Assembly: GCA_016938795.1 (NCBI GenBank)
Contig: JAFGTZ010000143.1
Location: 1 to 6,410 of the forward strand
Length of the DNA stretch: 6,410 bases
Reading direction: 5' to 3'
From: Chromatiaceae bacterium
GTDB taxonomy: Bacteria; Pseudomonadota; Gammaproteobacteria; Chromatiales; Chromatiaceae
Each line of letters opens with the position of its first letter. The stretch's first letter is position 1. This document shows, in pieces, positions 5,693 to 6,410 of this stretch. The position numbers were made by a program, and so were the translations under genes. Below the pieces are notes generated by a model. The model had not been told where the DNA came from, ran no database searches, and worked only from the letters and a program-made list of their open reading frames with translations.

Positions 5693-6241
5693 CTACCACA
5701 TCAGATCGTCCGGCACCTGAAACTCGGCATAGGGGTCGTTCTCATCGCTCGCCGTCTCGCTCGGCGCGTTGAACACCAGCACCAGCGCGCCGGCGTCGCG
5801 CTCGCGCAGGCGCTCGACAAGCTCGGCAGGCACCAGCTCGTAGAATTCATCCTGGCGCACGATGGCGAGCCGCCCGGCCACCAGTCCGGCGTGCTGCTCC
5901 TTCTTAACATAGAGACGCTTGAGCGCGCTGCCGTCGGTGAAGTTGTAGGCCATGTCGCCGCCCTCGCGCACCAGCCGATGGCTGTGGATGAGCTGGCGAA
6001 TCTCATTTTCGCGCGCGCGCCGCGCGGCCTCTTCCTGACGCTCCCGGTTGAGCGCCCGATCGCGCTCAAGCTTCTCGCGTCGGGCGCGCTCGGCGGCCTC
6101 GCGCGCCTCGGCACTGACGCCGCCCTTGCCGCCCTTGCCGCCCTGCTTGACCTGCTTGCGCTTGCTCGAACGAGCCTGGCGCAGCTTCTGTTCATCGACC
6201 AAGCCCGCCTTGAGCAACTGGTCTTGAAGCGAATTGCCCAC
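5693..6241 (-). CDS. yaiL: DUF2058 family protein YaiL (GTG start)
   Basis: The 182-residue product matches E. coli YaiL (179 residues) along its length: an N-terminal SLQDQLLKAGLVDEQK (4-19), a highly charged Arg/Glu/Lys-rich helical region (about 42-82) likely to form a coiled coil, YNFTDGSALKRLYV (99-112), GRLAIVRQ (123-130), and the signature C-terminus DPYAEFQVPDDLMW. Its function is unknown. It is sometimes annotated as nucleoprotein/polynucleotide-associated, and the basic N-terminal third would suit nucleic acid binding. The start is GTG at 6239-6241: an in-frame TGA at 6248-6250 blocks any longer form, and the N-terminus then aligns with the family. It is the first gene of the yaiL-tatD-tcdA operon. 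Residues 33-41 (QGGKGGKGG) come from a 9-base tandem repeat not expected in the family. Confidence 0.93.
   Translation of the reverse strand: MGNSLQDQLLKAGLVDEQKLRQARSSKRKQVKQGGKGGKGGVSAEAREAAERARREKLERDRALNRERQEEAARRARENEIRQLIHSHRLVREGGDMAYNFTDGSALKRLYVKKEQHAGLVAGRLAIVRQDEFYELVPAELVERLRERDAGALVLVFNAPSETASDENDPYAEFQVPDDLMW
6119..6145. repeat. 9-base tandem repeat (3 units) within yaiL
   Basis: Two exact copies of GCCGCCCTT and a third differing in the last base lie head to tail. On the coding strand they give Gln-Gly-Gly, Lys-Gly-Gly, Lys-Gly-Gly in a basic linker between the N-terminal helix and the charged coiled region. The unit is a multiple of three, so copy-number change would lengthen or shorten the linker without a frameshift. 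Confidence 0.75.
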
Positions 6242-6324
6242 GATGCATCATCTCCAAGGCTATCTATTAAACGGGTATGGGGGCATGATGCCGTTCCCAA
6301 CCGAAAATTTCTTCTTCAATCGTT
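6242..6324 (-). promoter_or_regulatory. Leader and presumed promoter region of the yaiL-tatD-tcdA operon
   Basis: This 83-base gap separates the yaiL GTG from the repeat copy B. It holds GGAG (6252-6255), 10 bases before the GTG, a slightly long spacing. It also holds an 11-base imperfect palindrome GGCATGATGCC (6282-6292) and an AT-rich block (6304-6324) unusual for this GC-rich DNA. The operon promoter most likely lies here or in the adjoining repeat, but no -35/-10 pair with acceptable spacing was found. Confidence 0.4.
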
Positions 6325-6409
6325 AGATAGTGTCGTCACAAGCGCAAGGCTCGAAGGCTAATGAAACGCTGCGCAATGCGCACGAGACTGGCGCCTACGC
6401 ACCTGGTGA
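6325..6409 (+). repeat. Dispersed repeat, copy B (inverted relative to 4079-4168)
   Basis: This copy begins AGATAGTGTCGTCACAAGCG and ends ACGCACCTGGTGA, one base before the window ends, so its outer boundary is unknown. It matches copy A at 42 of 44 bases at the inner end and 25 of 28 at the outer end, and is 5 bases shorter in the middle. It points away from the yaiL promoter region. Its centre forms a hairpin, TGCGC-AAT-GCGCA (6370-6382), where copy A has a different palindrome at the equivalent place, so symmetry is kept while sequence changes. Four of the five mismatches in the two well-aligned blocks are C or G in copy A and T in copy B. Confidence 0.85.
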
Positions 6410-6410
6410 C

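Noticed and set aside
5201..6361. A 386-codon open frame on the plus strand across tatD and yaiL
   Set aside because: It is antisense to two well-recognised genes, has a composition typical of the opposite strand of GC-rich coding DNA, resembles no family, and its end lies in the repeat.
6361..6410. A small coding sequence starting with ATG at 6361 and leaving the window
   Set aside because: It lies wholly within repeat copy B, the equivalent codon in copy A is ACG, and the 5-base indel breaks the frame between copies. There is no sign of coding.
1..6410. CRISPR array, transposase, prophage or toxin-antitoxin genes
   Set aside because: No regularly spaced repeats and no open frame with motifs of those families were seen. 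The Uma2 protein is the only possible mobile-associated nuclease.

Overview
The window is high-GC chromosomal DNA, densely coded on both strands. It probably comes from a gammaproteobacterium. The strongest pointer is a YaiL/DUF2058 gene whose product ends in the same PDDLMW-type tail as the Escherichia coli protein. The TcdA and YjjV-like TatD genes agree with this. A member of the Chromatiales (purple sulfur bacteria) would fit the composition and gene mix, but that is an inference. No 16S rRNA, tRNA or photosynthesis gene is present to confirm it.

Layout. (1) Bases 1-710, minus: 5' part of a PatZ/acyl-CoA-synthetase-like gene, cut by the left edge. (2) Bases 711-837: divergent promoter region. 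(3) Bases 838-1770, plus: a histone-deacetylase-fold deacetylase with all visible zinc and catalytic residues. (4) Bases 1870-3306, plus: a class I DNA photolyase, phrB-like. (5) Bases 3292-3894, minus: a Uma2-family (DUF820) putative endonuclease, overlapping the photolyase tail to tail by 15 bases. (6) Bases 3895-4175: a non-coding stretch with two short hairpins and one copy of a ~90-base repeat. (7) Bases 4176-6241, minus: a tight three-gene operon read yaiL (GTG start), tatD family, tcdA. (8) Bases 6242-6410: the operon leader, then the second repeat copy in opposite orientation, running to the last bases of the window.

How the genes relate. The divergent acyltransferase-like and deacetylase genes look like a writer/eraser pair for protein lysine acetylation, comparable in logic to acuA/acuC of Bacillus. 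Whether the left gene carries an acetyltransferase domain lies outside the window. The photolyase is a stand-alone DNA repair gene. The operon joins a DUF2058 protein of unknown function, a TatD-type metal-dependent hydrolase and the tRNA t6A dehydratase TcdA, with 6-base spacing and then an ATGA overlap, so co-translation is likely.

The most unusual structure is the inverted repeat pair (4079-4168 minus and 6325-6409 plus) bracketing this housekeeping operon. The copies match at 42 of 44 bases over their first halves and 25 of 28 over their last parts. They look like a dispersed intergenic element. No known family could be assigned by eye.
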